From assembly GCF_001202025.1 (NCBI RefSeq), contig NZ_LGHS01000052.1, forward strand, positions 69,501-133,500: a stretch of 64,000 bases of DNA. The letters are read 5' to 3'. This DNA comes from Pseudorhodobacter aquimaris (GTDB lineage Bacteria; Pseudomonadota; Alphaproteobacteria; Rhodobacterales; Rhodobacteraceae). The notes beneath the pieces were generated by a model that was not told the DNA's origin, ran no database searches, and saw nothing but the letters and a program-made list of their open reading frames with translations. The position numbers and the translations under genes were made by a program. The stretch's first letter is position 1, and each line of letters begins with the position of its first letter. This document shows, one piece after another, positions 30,439 through 38,275 of the stretch.

Positions 30439-31448
30439 ACCTCAAGGGGCAACAGGCAGCAAAGTATCTTGCCGCGCCCGATGCCAAAAAGGCCGGGTTG
30501 CTGATCTTTGGCGCCGATGCGATGCGGGTGGCGCTTAAGCGGCAAGAGGCGATTCTGGCGCTTGTTGGCCCCGAGGGTGAGGCAGAGATGCGCCTGACCC
30601 GCCTGCCCGCCGCTGATTTGCGCCGTGACGGGGCGGCCTTGTCGGATGCAATCCGCTCGCAGGGGTTTTTCCCCGGCGCGCGCGTCGCCTTTGTCGAGGA
30701 TGCGACCGACGGGCTTGCCCCGCTGTTGGCGGATGCTTTGCGCGAATGGCGGCCCGGTGATGCGGTGATCGTGGTCACGGCGGGCAACCTTACGGGGAAA
30801 TCCCCGCTGAAAAAGCTGTTTGACGATTCGGGGTCAGCGGTCTCGATCGGGCTTTATGATGATCCCCCCAGCCGCGAAGAGATCGAGGCCGAATTAAAAC
30901 GCGCCGGTTTGCGTGCGATTTCAACCGAAGCGATGACCGATCTGGGCGTTCTGGCCCGTGCGCTCGATCCCGGTGATTTCCGGCAAACGCTGGAAAAGAT
31001 CGCGCTCTATCATTGGGGTGTCGATGCGCCACTTGGGTCCGATGCCGTGGCCGCCTGTGCGCCCGCAACAATCGATACCGAAGTGGATGACGTGATCCAC
31101 GCCGTGGCCGAACGCAACCAGAGACAGGTCGGCGCCTTTATGCGTCGGCTGGAGGGGCAAGGCGTGGCCCCTGTGACCCTCTGTATCGGGGCGATGCGCC
31201 ACTTCAAGGCGCTGCATGCCGCCGCAACCGATGGCGGCGGTGCGGCCAACGGATTGATGCGGGCACGGGTTTTCGGGCCGCGGCGCGACCGGATGCTGCG
31301 GCAATTACAGGGCTGGCGGGTACCGGTGCTGGAATGGGCCTTGGGCGAATTGCTGGAAACCGATCTGACCCTGCGTTCCGCCAGCCGTGCCCCCGCTATG
31401 GCCGTGATGGAACGTGCGTTGATCCGGCTTGCGATGGCCCCGAAATGA
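30435..31448 (+). CDS. holA: DNA polymerase III delta subunit
   Basis: 337 residues from [16 protein letters not shown] at 30435, where the ATG overlaps the lptE stop. It is the clamp-loader arm that opens the beta clamp. Visible: GLLIFGADAMRVALKRQEAI, the VIVVTAGNLTGKSPLKKLFD strand-helix, and a C-terminal helical collar domain with RRLEGQGVAPVTLCIGAMRHF. The frame is open upstream but the family start is here. It overlaps the next gene by 4 bases. Confidence 0.92.
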   Translation: MNLKGQQAAKYLAAPDAKKAGLLIFGADAMRVALKRQEAILALVGPEGEAEMRLTRLPAADLRRDGAALSDAIRSQGFFPGARVAFVEDATDGLAPLLADALREWRPGDAVIVVTAGNLTGKSPLKKLFDDSGSAVSIGLYDDPPSREEIEAELKRAGLRAISTEAMTDLGVLARALDPGDFRQTLEKIALYHWGVDAPLGSDAVAACAPATIDTEVDDVIHAVAERNQRQVGAFMRRLEGQGVAPVTLCIGAMRHFKALHAAATDGGGAANGLMRARVFGPRRDRMLRQLQGWRVPVLEWALGELLETDLTLRSASRAPAMAVMERALIRLAMAPK

Positions 31449-32680
31449 CGCGCTGGGGCCGTATCATGCGTGCTCTTGGCCCTGCCGTTGGGCGCCCGCC
31501 CACCCGCGAGATGTTGCGCGCCTGTATCGGCGCGGGTGTCGGCCTGACCTGTTGCACATTTCTTGTCCGGCTAACGATGACCCCTGCGAATGCTGCGGGG
31601 CCAGATCCGACCCTGTTGTTGATCGCGCCCTTGGGGGCCACGGCGATGCTGGCCTTTGCCGTGCCGTCCAGCCCCTTGGCACAGCCTTGGGCCGCTGTTG
31701 TTGGCAATACGGTTTCGGCATTTATCGGCGTGGTCATGGTGATGCTGGTGGCCGAGCCATGGATGGCGCTTGGCCTGTCTGTCACCTGTGCGATGATCGC
31801 GATGATGTTGCTGCGCGCCACCCATCCACCCGCGGCCGGGGTGGCCCTTGGCGCGGTTCTTACGGCGGATGCGGTGCGAGAGGCTGGATTCTCATATGTT
31901 TTCAGCCCGGTTTTACTTGATACGGTTTTGCTATTGGCGGTTGCGGTCGTCTATAACCGCATGACGGGGCGGGTTTATCCGTTTCGCCAGCCTGTTGACC
32001 ACGGACCTCGTACGGTTGAGGGGGCGGGCCTGCGCCCAATGATCAAAAGCGCGGATCTTTCGTCGATCCTGCAACGGCTGCGGCTGGATGTGAACATTGG
32101 CCCGGCAGACCTCGCGCGGCTGATCGACGCCGCCCATAGCCTTGCCGCTGAACATCTCTTTGACGGTGTGCGAAGCGCCCAGATCATGACGCGCAAGCTG
32201 GTAACGGCCGATCCCCAAATGCCTGTCAGCCAGATCGCCGCACTTTTTCGGCTGCATAAGGTACGAACCCTTCCGGTGATCGGATTCGATGGCGCGTTTC
32301 AGGGCCTTGTCAGTGAGGCCGATCTGGTTCGCACCCTGCACAAGCCCGATAGCGCAGGCGACGACAATATGCTCTCACGGCTTTTGCGGGCCAGCCGCGA
32401 TGTGGTCGAACCCGTCGCCGCAGAGGTCATGGTCACCACAGTTGGCACCGCAACCAAAGACACCCCCTTGGGCGTGTTGGTCGATCTGTTGGCCGAAGGG
32501 GACCAGCAGGCCGTTCCCGTTCTCGACGCCGGACGCATGGTCGGGATTATTACCCGCGCCGATCTGGTGGCCGCATTGGCCAGGGCACAATCCGTGGCCG
32601 AACTCCCTGCGGATACCCCAGACGAGGATGAGGACGATCCCACGGATACCCTTAACCAAAAGCAGCAAAAGACAACATGA
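31445..32680 (+). CDS. HPP-family membrane protein with two CBS domains
   Basis: 411 residues from MTRWGRIMRALGP. The N-terminal 180 residues hold about four to five membrane segments of the HPP family, with the ATHPPAAGVALGAVL motif that gives the family its name. Two CBS repeats follow (about residues 240-305 and 325-385: ADPQMPVSQIAALFRLHKVRTLPV and TKDTPLGVLVDLLAEGDQQAVPV), likely sensing nucleotides. HPP proteins have been linked to nitrite transport in plants, but the bacterial role is not settled. The tail is acidic. Overlaps holA and the next gene by 4 bases each. Confidence 0.88.
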   Translation: MTRWGRIMRALGPAVGRPPTREMLRACIGAGVGLTCCTFLVRLTMTPANAAGPDPTLLLIAPLGATAMLAFAVPSSPLAQPWAAVVGNTVSAFIGVVMVMLVAEPWMALGLSVTCAMIAMMLLRATHPPAAGVALGAVLTADAVREAGFSYVFSPVLLDTVLLLAVAVVYNRMTGRVYPFRQPVDHGPRTVEGAGLRPMIKSADLSSILQRLRLDVNIGPADLARLIDAAHSLAAEHLFDGVRSAQIMTRKLVTADPQMPVSQIAALFRLHKVRTLPVIGFDGAFQGLVSEADLVRTLHKPDSAGDDNMLSRLLRASRDVVEPVAAEVMVTTVGTATKDTPLGVLVDLLAEGDQQAVPVLDAGRMVGIITRADLVAALARAQSVAELPADTPDEDEDDPTDTLNQKQQKTT

Positions 32681-33840
32681 CCAATAGCGTTGCCATAGAT
32701 GCCTTGGTCATTGGCGCCGGTCCCGCAGGTCTGATGGCCGCCGAAGCATTGGCCGATGCCGGGCGCAAAGTCGTAGTGGTAGAGGCCAAACCAAGCCCCG
32801 CCCGCAAGTTTCTGATGGCCGGGAAGTCCGGCCTTAACATCACCCATTCAGGCCCGAATTTCGGGGCTGCATTTGACGCCCCTTGGCTGGCCCCCATGCT
32901 ACATGAATTTGGCCCTGCACAGGTTCAGGAGTGGTGTCACAGCTTGGGGCAGGACCTGTTTACCGGGTCTTCGGGGCGGGTGTTTCCAGTGGCCATGAAG
33001 GCCTCTCCACTGTTGCGGGCATGGCTGGGGCGCCTTGCCGTGGCGGGGGTCGAGCTGCGCACCCGATGGCGCTGGACTGGATTTGCGGGCGATGATTTCA
33101 CCTTTGACACCCCCGATGGCCATGTGGTTGTGAAACCTGCGGTCACCGTTCTGGCCCTTGGCGGGGCTAGCTGGGCGCGACTGGGGTCAGATGCGGCTTG
33201 GGTGCCGATGCTGGCGGGGCGCGGCGTGGCGATCAGCCCCTTCCAACCGGCCAATATGGGCTTTGGCATAGGGTGGTCCCCGCATATGGCGCGCCATTTC
33301 GGCCAGCCGGTCAAGGCGGCCGCGCTTTGCCTGTCGAACGGACGGCGCGAACGTGGGGAGTTTATAATTTCGTCCAAAGGGTTAGAGGGCGGCGGCATCT
33401 ATGCGATCAGCCGTGACCTGCGCCAAGGGGCCACCTTGCATCTGGACCTGATGCCCGATCTGCCAGCCGAGGTTATCCGCAGCCGTCTGGCCAAAGGACG
33501 GCGTGGCGACAGCATATCGGCACGGCTGCGCAAGCTGGGGCTTCCCCCAGTTGCGATTGCTTTGGTGCAGGAATGGGGGCGACCTTTGCCAGATGATCTG
33601 GCGACATTGCTCAAGGCGCTGCCCGTGCCCTTGACCGGCCCCCGCCCGCTGGATGAGGCGATTTCTTCGGCGGGTGGCATTGCGCAAGAGGCCTTGACCG
33701 ACGAGTTGCAACTGCGCGCCCTGCCCCGGATCTTTGCCTGCGGAGAGATGCTCGACTGGGAGGCACCGACGGGTGGCTATTTGCTGACGGCCTGCCTTGC
33801 GACCGGCCTTTGGGCAGGGCGGGCGGCCGCGCAAGTGTGA
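32677..33840 (+). CDS. NAD(P)/FAD-dependent oxidoreductase, HI0933/BaiN-like family
   Basis: 387 residues. An N-terminal Rossmann fold (DALVIGAGPAGLMAAEAL) is followed by RKFLMAGKSGLNITHS, typical of the HI0933-like flavoproteins, and a second FAD contact near the C-terminus, IFACGEMLDWEAPTGGYLLTACLATGLWAG. The reaction is unknown; some relatives reduce bile-acid intermediates, others have been linked to tRNA changes. It ends the run of overlapping genes that starts with leuS. Confidence 0.85.
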   Translation: MTNSVAIDALVIGAGPAGLMAAEALADAGRKVVVVEAKPSPARKFLMAGKSGLNITHSGPNFGAAFDAPWLAPMLHEFGPAQVQEWCHSLGQDLFTGSSGRVFPVAMKASPLLRAWLGRLAVAGVELRTRWRWTGFAGDDFTFDTPDGHVVVKPAVTVLALGGASWARLGSDAAWVPMLAGRGVAISPFQPANMGFGIGWSPHMARHFGQPVKAAALCLSNGRRERGEFIISSKGLEGGGIYAISRDLRQGATLHLDLMPDLPAEVIRSRLAKGRRGDSISARLRKLGLPPVAIALVQEWGRPLPDDLATLLKALPVPLTGPRPLDEAISSAGGIAQEALTDELQLRALPRIFACGEMLDWEAPTGGYLLTACLATGLWAGRAAAQV

Positions 33841-34177
33841 TTCCGGTTGGTCGCAGTAACGACCAGCCTAATGTGACCTTCGGGATGATCTGGCACGTGT
33901 CGGCCTTTGGGCGAAAACCCATGGGGACAAAATCACATGGCGGACCCAAAACCGACACCTTGGGCTTGTCCATACCCCATTTCCAACCTGTCAATACGGG
34001 GTCTTGGCCGATCTGGGCAAAGGGCGCCGTCAAAATCCTGATTTTGCGATTCCGATATTTCACAACTATTTGATTTAAAGGTGAACGGTTTGTTGACCTC
34101 ATTAATGATTCATTATACCTGACATAAATAGGCACCTAATCGGCACCCATTCTGTATCCCTAAACTGGAGACTTGAA
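33841..34177 (+). other. 337-base intergenic region upstream of the VPLPA-CTERM gene
   Basis: No gene seen. Near its right end TTGACC (34093-34098) and TATACC (34114-34119) are only 15 bases apart; a weaker reading puts the -10 two bases on. A GATTC (34107-34111), a CcrM target, lies between these elements. GGAGA precedes the ATG at 34178. The sequence is AT-rich from about 34030. Confidence 0.4.
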
Positions 34178-35140
34178 ATGGAAATGTCTAAACTTCTTTC
34201 TGCAACAATTATTGCAGGTGCCGCCCTTACAAACACAGCCGCTGCTGCCACGATCGACGTCATCACTGGCGGTTCGGCGACAATCGAATTCACCGCTGAT
34301 TTTGGCGCTGCTGCGCTGACAACAAACTGGGACTCTAACGAAGCCGGAAATCCCGAGCGCACCGTGAACATCAACGCCACACGCGTAAACGACGATGGCA
34401 GCATTGACCGCAGCCAGTTCATCGATGGCGGTGCTTTGCTTTCCCTGAGCCGCGCGACCGCTTATATCTCGCCTGTTGATGCTGATGGTGAAGAGGTTGA
34501 ATCCTTTGCCTCGGTCAAAGCCTTCTCTTTCCGTGAAACGGACCCAAGCATCACCGACGAGATGAAAAACATCAACTACGTCGCAACCGATGATCCAAAC
34601 GTTTTCACCGACTACAAGGACCCAAGCGCCTCTTATACTTTGACGGATGAGCAAGTCGCCCTGTTGAACGACAGCGAGCTTCGCCTTTGCTGCACACACA
34701 CTTTGGGTAGCCTGGAAATCAACACCGCCAATATGACGGTTGACGGCGTGATCGACAGCATCGCAGAGCGTGACATCAACTTTGATGGCGTGATCGATGA
34801 GAGCGATGAGTTCCACTTCTTTGACCTGGTTGCGACCGAAGCAGAAGGCGTTTGGGGTCTTAGCCTGACAGAGACTTTGGCATCTTACCTGAACTTTGGC
34901 TACACCGAGTATGCTTTTGCCGACGGTCAGGCATTGTTGGACGGTTGGGCCGCGTTGCAGCCCGGTGGCGCTGGCTACCTGAGCTTTGCTGGGGGTGACG
35001 TGATCGGCACGGTTTCTTATGCCTATGACACCGGTGTTGTTGTTGCGCCTGTTCCGCTGCCTGCAGGTATGCCGCTGTTGCTTGCGGGTCTGGGTGCAAT
35101 GGGCTTTGTGCGCCGTCGCCGGAACAAAGCCAACGCCTGA
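34178..35140 (+). CDS. VPLPA-CTERM sorting domain protein
   Basis: 320 residues. A signal peptide (to TNTAAAA) precedes an acidic, strand-rich body. The last 30 residues are the sorting signal: VPLPAGMPLLLAGLGAM, a hydrophobic helix, then a basic FVRRRRNK. Such proteins are handled by an exosortase and end up outside or at the surface. DINFDGVIDESDE near residue 200 fits a calcium-binding EF-hand loop, and LCCTH carries a cysteine pair. No exosortase gene is in the window. The function of the body is unknown. Confidence 0.88.
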   Translation: MEMSKLLSATIIAGAALTNTAAAATIDVITGGSATIEFTADFGAAALTTNWDSNEAGNPERTVNINATRVNDDGSIDRSQFIDGGALLSLSRATAYISPVDADGEEVESFASVKAFSFRETDPSITDEMKNINYVATDDPNVFTDYKDPSASYTLTDEQVALLNDSELRLCCTHTLGSLEINTANMTVDGVIDSIAERDINFDGVIDESDEFHFFDLVATEAEGVWGLSLTETLASYLNFGYTEYAFADGQALLDGWAALQPGGAGYLSFAGGDVIGTVSYAYDTGVVVAPVPLPAGMPLLLAGLGAMGFVRRRRNKANA

Positions 35141-35182
35141 TCGCTACGCGTATAAGGTCTAATTCGTAATTATCGAACTTGG

Positions 35183-35209
35183 AAAAGCCGCCTCTTGGGG
35201 CGGCTTTTT
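35183..35209. terminator. Bidirectional Rho-independent terminator
   Basis: GCCGCC (35187-35192) pairs with GGCGGC (35199-35204); A runs on the left and T runs on the right extend it, so it can end the plus-strand VPLPA-CTERM transcript and the minus-strand biosynthetic operon. Confidence 0.85.
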
Positions 35210-35241
35210 GCATCTGGAGCGACCGGCCTGCAGGTTAAGGG

Positions 35242-35946
35242 TCACCCCCGCGCAGGGCCTCGTTTTTTTCTGGATGCCTCAATAATAAAATATACCTCAA
35301 GCAACAGGAGATATCCCAAAAAGAACCCCCACGCCTGAAATTGGTCAAAGGGTCCGGTCATATCGGGGGTTGTTCCCCATCCCCCCGTCAACCTGTCCCA
35401 GATCACATAATGCATCCGGTAAAGCCATGAGCTGATGACAAGCACGGACAACCGCCAGCCCCAACGCTCATGCTGTTTCCACTTTTTTGCCCGTCCCAAC
35501 CGATATGTTTGAACGGCCGCAATGAAAATCAGGATGCCATAAGCGGTTGAGGAGATGTCCATGAACAGTCCCCCCGTTGTGCCGCGCAAACAGGCATAGA
35601 CGATGCCACCAAATCCGGTGATAAGCCCGAAAACAATCATGGCCCGCCCGTTCCAGCGATGAAACCCGCGTGACATTCGCCGGATCGGGCCAATCAATTG
35701 CAGCGGGGCCTGCAACGTCAAAATGGCCCCTGTAACCATATGCAGGAACATGATCCCCGTGACCCAAGGCGCATCTGCGGCGTAAAACGGGTTGAGGCCG
35801 CTTAGATCGCGGAGCAAACCAGCGATCCCCATACCGGCAGAGTGACGGACAAAGCCGAACATCAGCAGGAACAACACGACAAGTGCAATCAGCCATCGAG
35901 CGGGGCGAAACCGGCGAAGGGCATGGGGAAGGGCGATCTGGTTCAT
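35242..35946 (-). CDS. DUF2306 membrane protein at the end of the biosynthetic operon
   Basis: 234 residues from MNQIALPHALRRFRP. About six hydrophobic segments; the middle holds HMVTGAILTLQAPLQLIGPIR and RGFHRWNGRAMIVFGLITG, the DUF2306 pattern with conserved His residues reminiscent of haem-binding membrane proteins. Its ATG overlaps the corrected stop of the thioesterase gene (ATGA), so it belongs to the biosynthetic operon by position. Possible roles are redox chemistry on the product, self-protection or export, but nothing in the sequence decides this. The longer open frame to 36072 is antisense noise created by the thioesterase frameshift. Confidence 0.8.
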   Translation of the reverse strand: MNQIALPHALRRFRPARWLIALVVLFLLMFGFVRHSAGMGIAGLLRDLSGLNPFYAADAPWVTGIMFLHMVTGAILTLQAPLQLIGPIRRMSRGFHRWNGRAMIVFGLITGFGGIVYACLRGTTGGLFMDISSTAYGILIFIAAVQTYRLGRAKKWKQHERWGWRLSVLVISSWLYRMHYVIWDRLTGGWGTTPDMTGPFDQFQAWGFFLGYLLLLEVYFIIEASRKKRGPARG

Positions 35947-36652
35947 GTTGTGACCTCTGCTGGCCAGTGGGTGCGGATGGTGCAAAGGAGCGTTTTGAAT
36001 TGCAGTGCGTTCAACATATGCCCGCCGGCGATAGGGTGCAGACAGGCATGTCGGCTGGTATATTCGGACCAATCAGCGGCGCTCTTTGCGTCGACCAGAT
36101 GGTCATGATCTGCAACGAATACCTCAATGGGACAGGGTAGGCGAAAGCCGCCTTGGGGCGGGCGGTAGGTGCCGCACAGCCGGAATCTGCCCTGAGGCCC
36201 GGCTCAAACAGAGCGCGCAGGCCGGCATCATTCAGAATTTCCGGCGGGGTGCCCCCGATACGTGCAATCTGGGCCCAAAATGCCTGACCGTCCAGCGCCA
36301 GAATATCCTCGGTGCCTTGGGCAAGGCGATGCGGGGCCAATGCGCCAAGCGTAAAGGCAGCATTGGGGGCTGGCAGACCGCGCGCGACCAGCCGCTCGGC
36401 CAGCAAATAGGCAAGGGTGCCGCCCAGCGAATAGCCGAAAATTCCGTATTCTTTGCCCAGTGTCGGGGCCACGCGATCGGCAATATTATCGGCCAGCGTC
36501 GCAAGATCAGTCGGGGCCGCTTCGCGAAACAGCGCCTCGCGCCCCGGTATCGCAGGGGCGATCACATTGGGATCATTCTGTTGCCAAGGCCGGAACAGGC
36601 TTGGCCCCGCGCCGGCAGGTGGAAGGCAGACCAGTTGGGAAAGATCAGACAT
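35943..36652 (-). CDS. Type II thioesterase, broken by a one-base frameshift
   Basis: A GrsT-like alpha/beta hydrolase that clears stalled or wrong groups from carrier proteins. The first 154 codons hold LVCLPPAGAGPSLFRPW and the nucleophile Ser75 in GYSLGG. After GLRAD the frame turns to noise, while another minus frame carries the rest: LCGTYRPP, a likely acidic residue in VADHDHLVDAKS, and the catalytic His in AGGHMLNAL. One lost A/T near 36185 explains it. Restoring it gives 236 residues, the family size, and a stop overlapping the DUF2306 start. Its own start overlaps the C-T gene stop (TGATG). Confidence 0.88.
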
Positions 36653-38274
36653 CAGAACTCCATTGCGACGGTGTCGTCATCGGGGGTGGCTTCAACGGTG
36701 TGGTCAATTTGCAGGGCATCAAGATAAGCGGCAAACTCTGCCAGAACCGGGCGCTCCAACATGGCGCGCACCGTCAGCTCCAGCTCCAGCTCCCGCCGAA
36801 GCTGGCTGATCATGCGGGCGGCCATCAAGGAATGCCCCCCCAGCGCAAAGAAATTATCGGTCGCCGCAGGGGCGGGCCGTTTGAGCAGATCGGCCCAGAT
36901 CGCGGCAAGACGTTTTTCGGTCTCGGTCGCAGGCGCACGAGTTGTCGCAGGTGCGGGCTTCGCGGCGGGTTGCGCGGTTTGGAGGCCACCGATCAGGGCA
37001 TCAACCGGACCATCCGGCGCGGCCATGATCCGGCCGATCAGGGCTTTGAAACGGTCCGTGAATGTGGCCAGATCTTCATCGGAAAGGACGGTCCGATCAT
37101 AGCGCAGGATCAGCTTCATCCCCGCCTGTTCCGGCGCGACCAGCAAGGTCAGCGGGAAATGCGTCCACTCATCAAACTCGACCCGGTCCAGCGCGATTTC
37201 ATGGCCGTCCGTATCCAGAGACAGCGGATAGTTTTCCACCACCAACAGACAGTCAAACAGGGTGCCATGACCGGCCTGAACATCGCGCAGGGCCACATGC
37301 TCATGCTGGATGGTGTCCGCCTGTTGTCTTTGCAATCCCCGCAGCCAATCCGCGATGCGGTCTTGGGGTGTGATCTTCAGCCGGACGGGCAGGGCGTTGA
37401 TGAACAGCCCGACCATTTCCGCCGCGCCGGGCAGGCTGGTGGGGCGGCCGGCGGTGGCACTGCCGAATGTGATGTCATTGCGCCCCAGCCGTTCCGCCAC
37501 GATCAACCCCAGAACCGCCTGTAGCAAGGTGTTCAGCGTGATGCCCTGATCGGCGCAGAACCGGCTGACCTCTTGTGCCAAGGCAGGGGGGAATGCCCAT
37601 TCGCTGCGCAAGAATTCAGGTGCCTCACCGGGGCCGCCAAAGGCAAGGCTGGGGCCGGGAACCTCTGCCAGATAATCACGCCAGAACCCGATGGCCGCAT
37701 CCCGGTCCTGACGTTTGAGCCAGCGGATATATTCCACATAGGGCTGTGGGGGGCGCAGATGGGTTGCGCCGTGGTAATAGGCCATTACATCTTGCAACAT
37801 GCGCGCCTGTGACCAGCCATCAAGGATGATGTGATGGTGACACAGGATCAGGATGTGCCGGTCCGCTGTGACACGCGCCAGCTGCAATCGCATCAAGGGC
37901 GGGCGGCGCAGGTCAAAGGGCGTCTCGCGGTTCTTTTGAAACTGGCGCTGCAATTCGGCCTCGGGATCGCGGCCCTGCCAGTCGAGCTCTTGCCAGGGCA
38001 GGGGCAACTGACGGTAGACGACCTGAAAGGGCTCGTCCCGCTCTTCCCAATGGATCGCGCTGCGCAGGGCCGAATGGCGTGCTAGCACGTGTTCCCAAGC
38101 GTCGCGCAGCCGTGCGGCATCAATCGGGCCGGTCAGGTGATAGGCCATCTGTGGCATGTAGACGCCCGCCTTATCGGGGGCGATCAAGCTGTGGAACAGG
38201 ATGCCCTCTTGCAAGGGGGCAAGGGGATAGATGTTCTCGATATTCCGGCGGCGGTCTGTGGTGGTGTTTGTCAT
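36652..38274 (-). CDS. NRPS C-T didomain protein without an A domain
   Basis: 540 residues from MTNTTTDRRRNIENIYPL, one base after the stop of the large NRPS gene. The condensation domain starts NIYPLAPLQEGILFHSL, the form usual in domains that accept a D-residue, which fits the E domain ending the protein upstream. Its active site is HHHIILDGWS, intact. A carrier domain follows, DNFFALGGHSLMAAR, then an acidic tail ending DDDTVAMEF. There is no adenylation domain, so its carrier must be loaded in trans or serve to pass the chain on. Last NRPS gene of the operon. Confidence 0.9.
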   Translation of the reverse strand: MTNTTTDRRRNIENIYPLAPLQEGILFHSLIAPDKAGVYMPQMAYHLTGPIDAARLRDAWEHVLARHSALRSAIHWEERDEPFQVVYRQLPLPWQELDWQGRDPEAELQRQFQKNRETPFDLRRPPLMRLQLARVTADRHILILCHHHIILDGWSQARMLQDVMAYYHGATHLRPPQPYVEYIRWLKRQDRDAAIGFWRDYLAEVPGPSLAFGGPGEAPEFLRSEWAFPPALAQEVSRFCADQGITLNTLLQAVLGLIVAERLGRNDITFGSATAGRPTSLPGAAEMVGLFINALPVRLKITPQDRIADWLRGLQRQQADTIQHEHVALRDVQAGHGTLFDCLLVVENYPLSLDTDGHEIALDRVEFDEWTHFPLTLLVAPEQAGMKLILRYDRTVLSDEDLATFTDRFKALIGRIMAAPDGPVDALIGGLQTAQPAAKPAPATTRAPATETEKRLAAIWADLLKRPAPAATDNFFALGGHSLMAARMISQLRRELELELTVRAMLERPVLAEFAAYLDALQIDHTVEATPDDDTVAMEF

Positions 38275-38275
38275 G

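Noticed and set aside
35947-36072. N-terminal extension of the DUF2306 protein
   Set aside because: It lies inside the repaired thioesterase frame and lacks similarity or a ribosome site.
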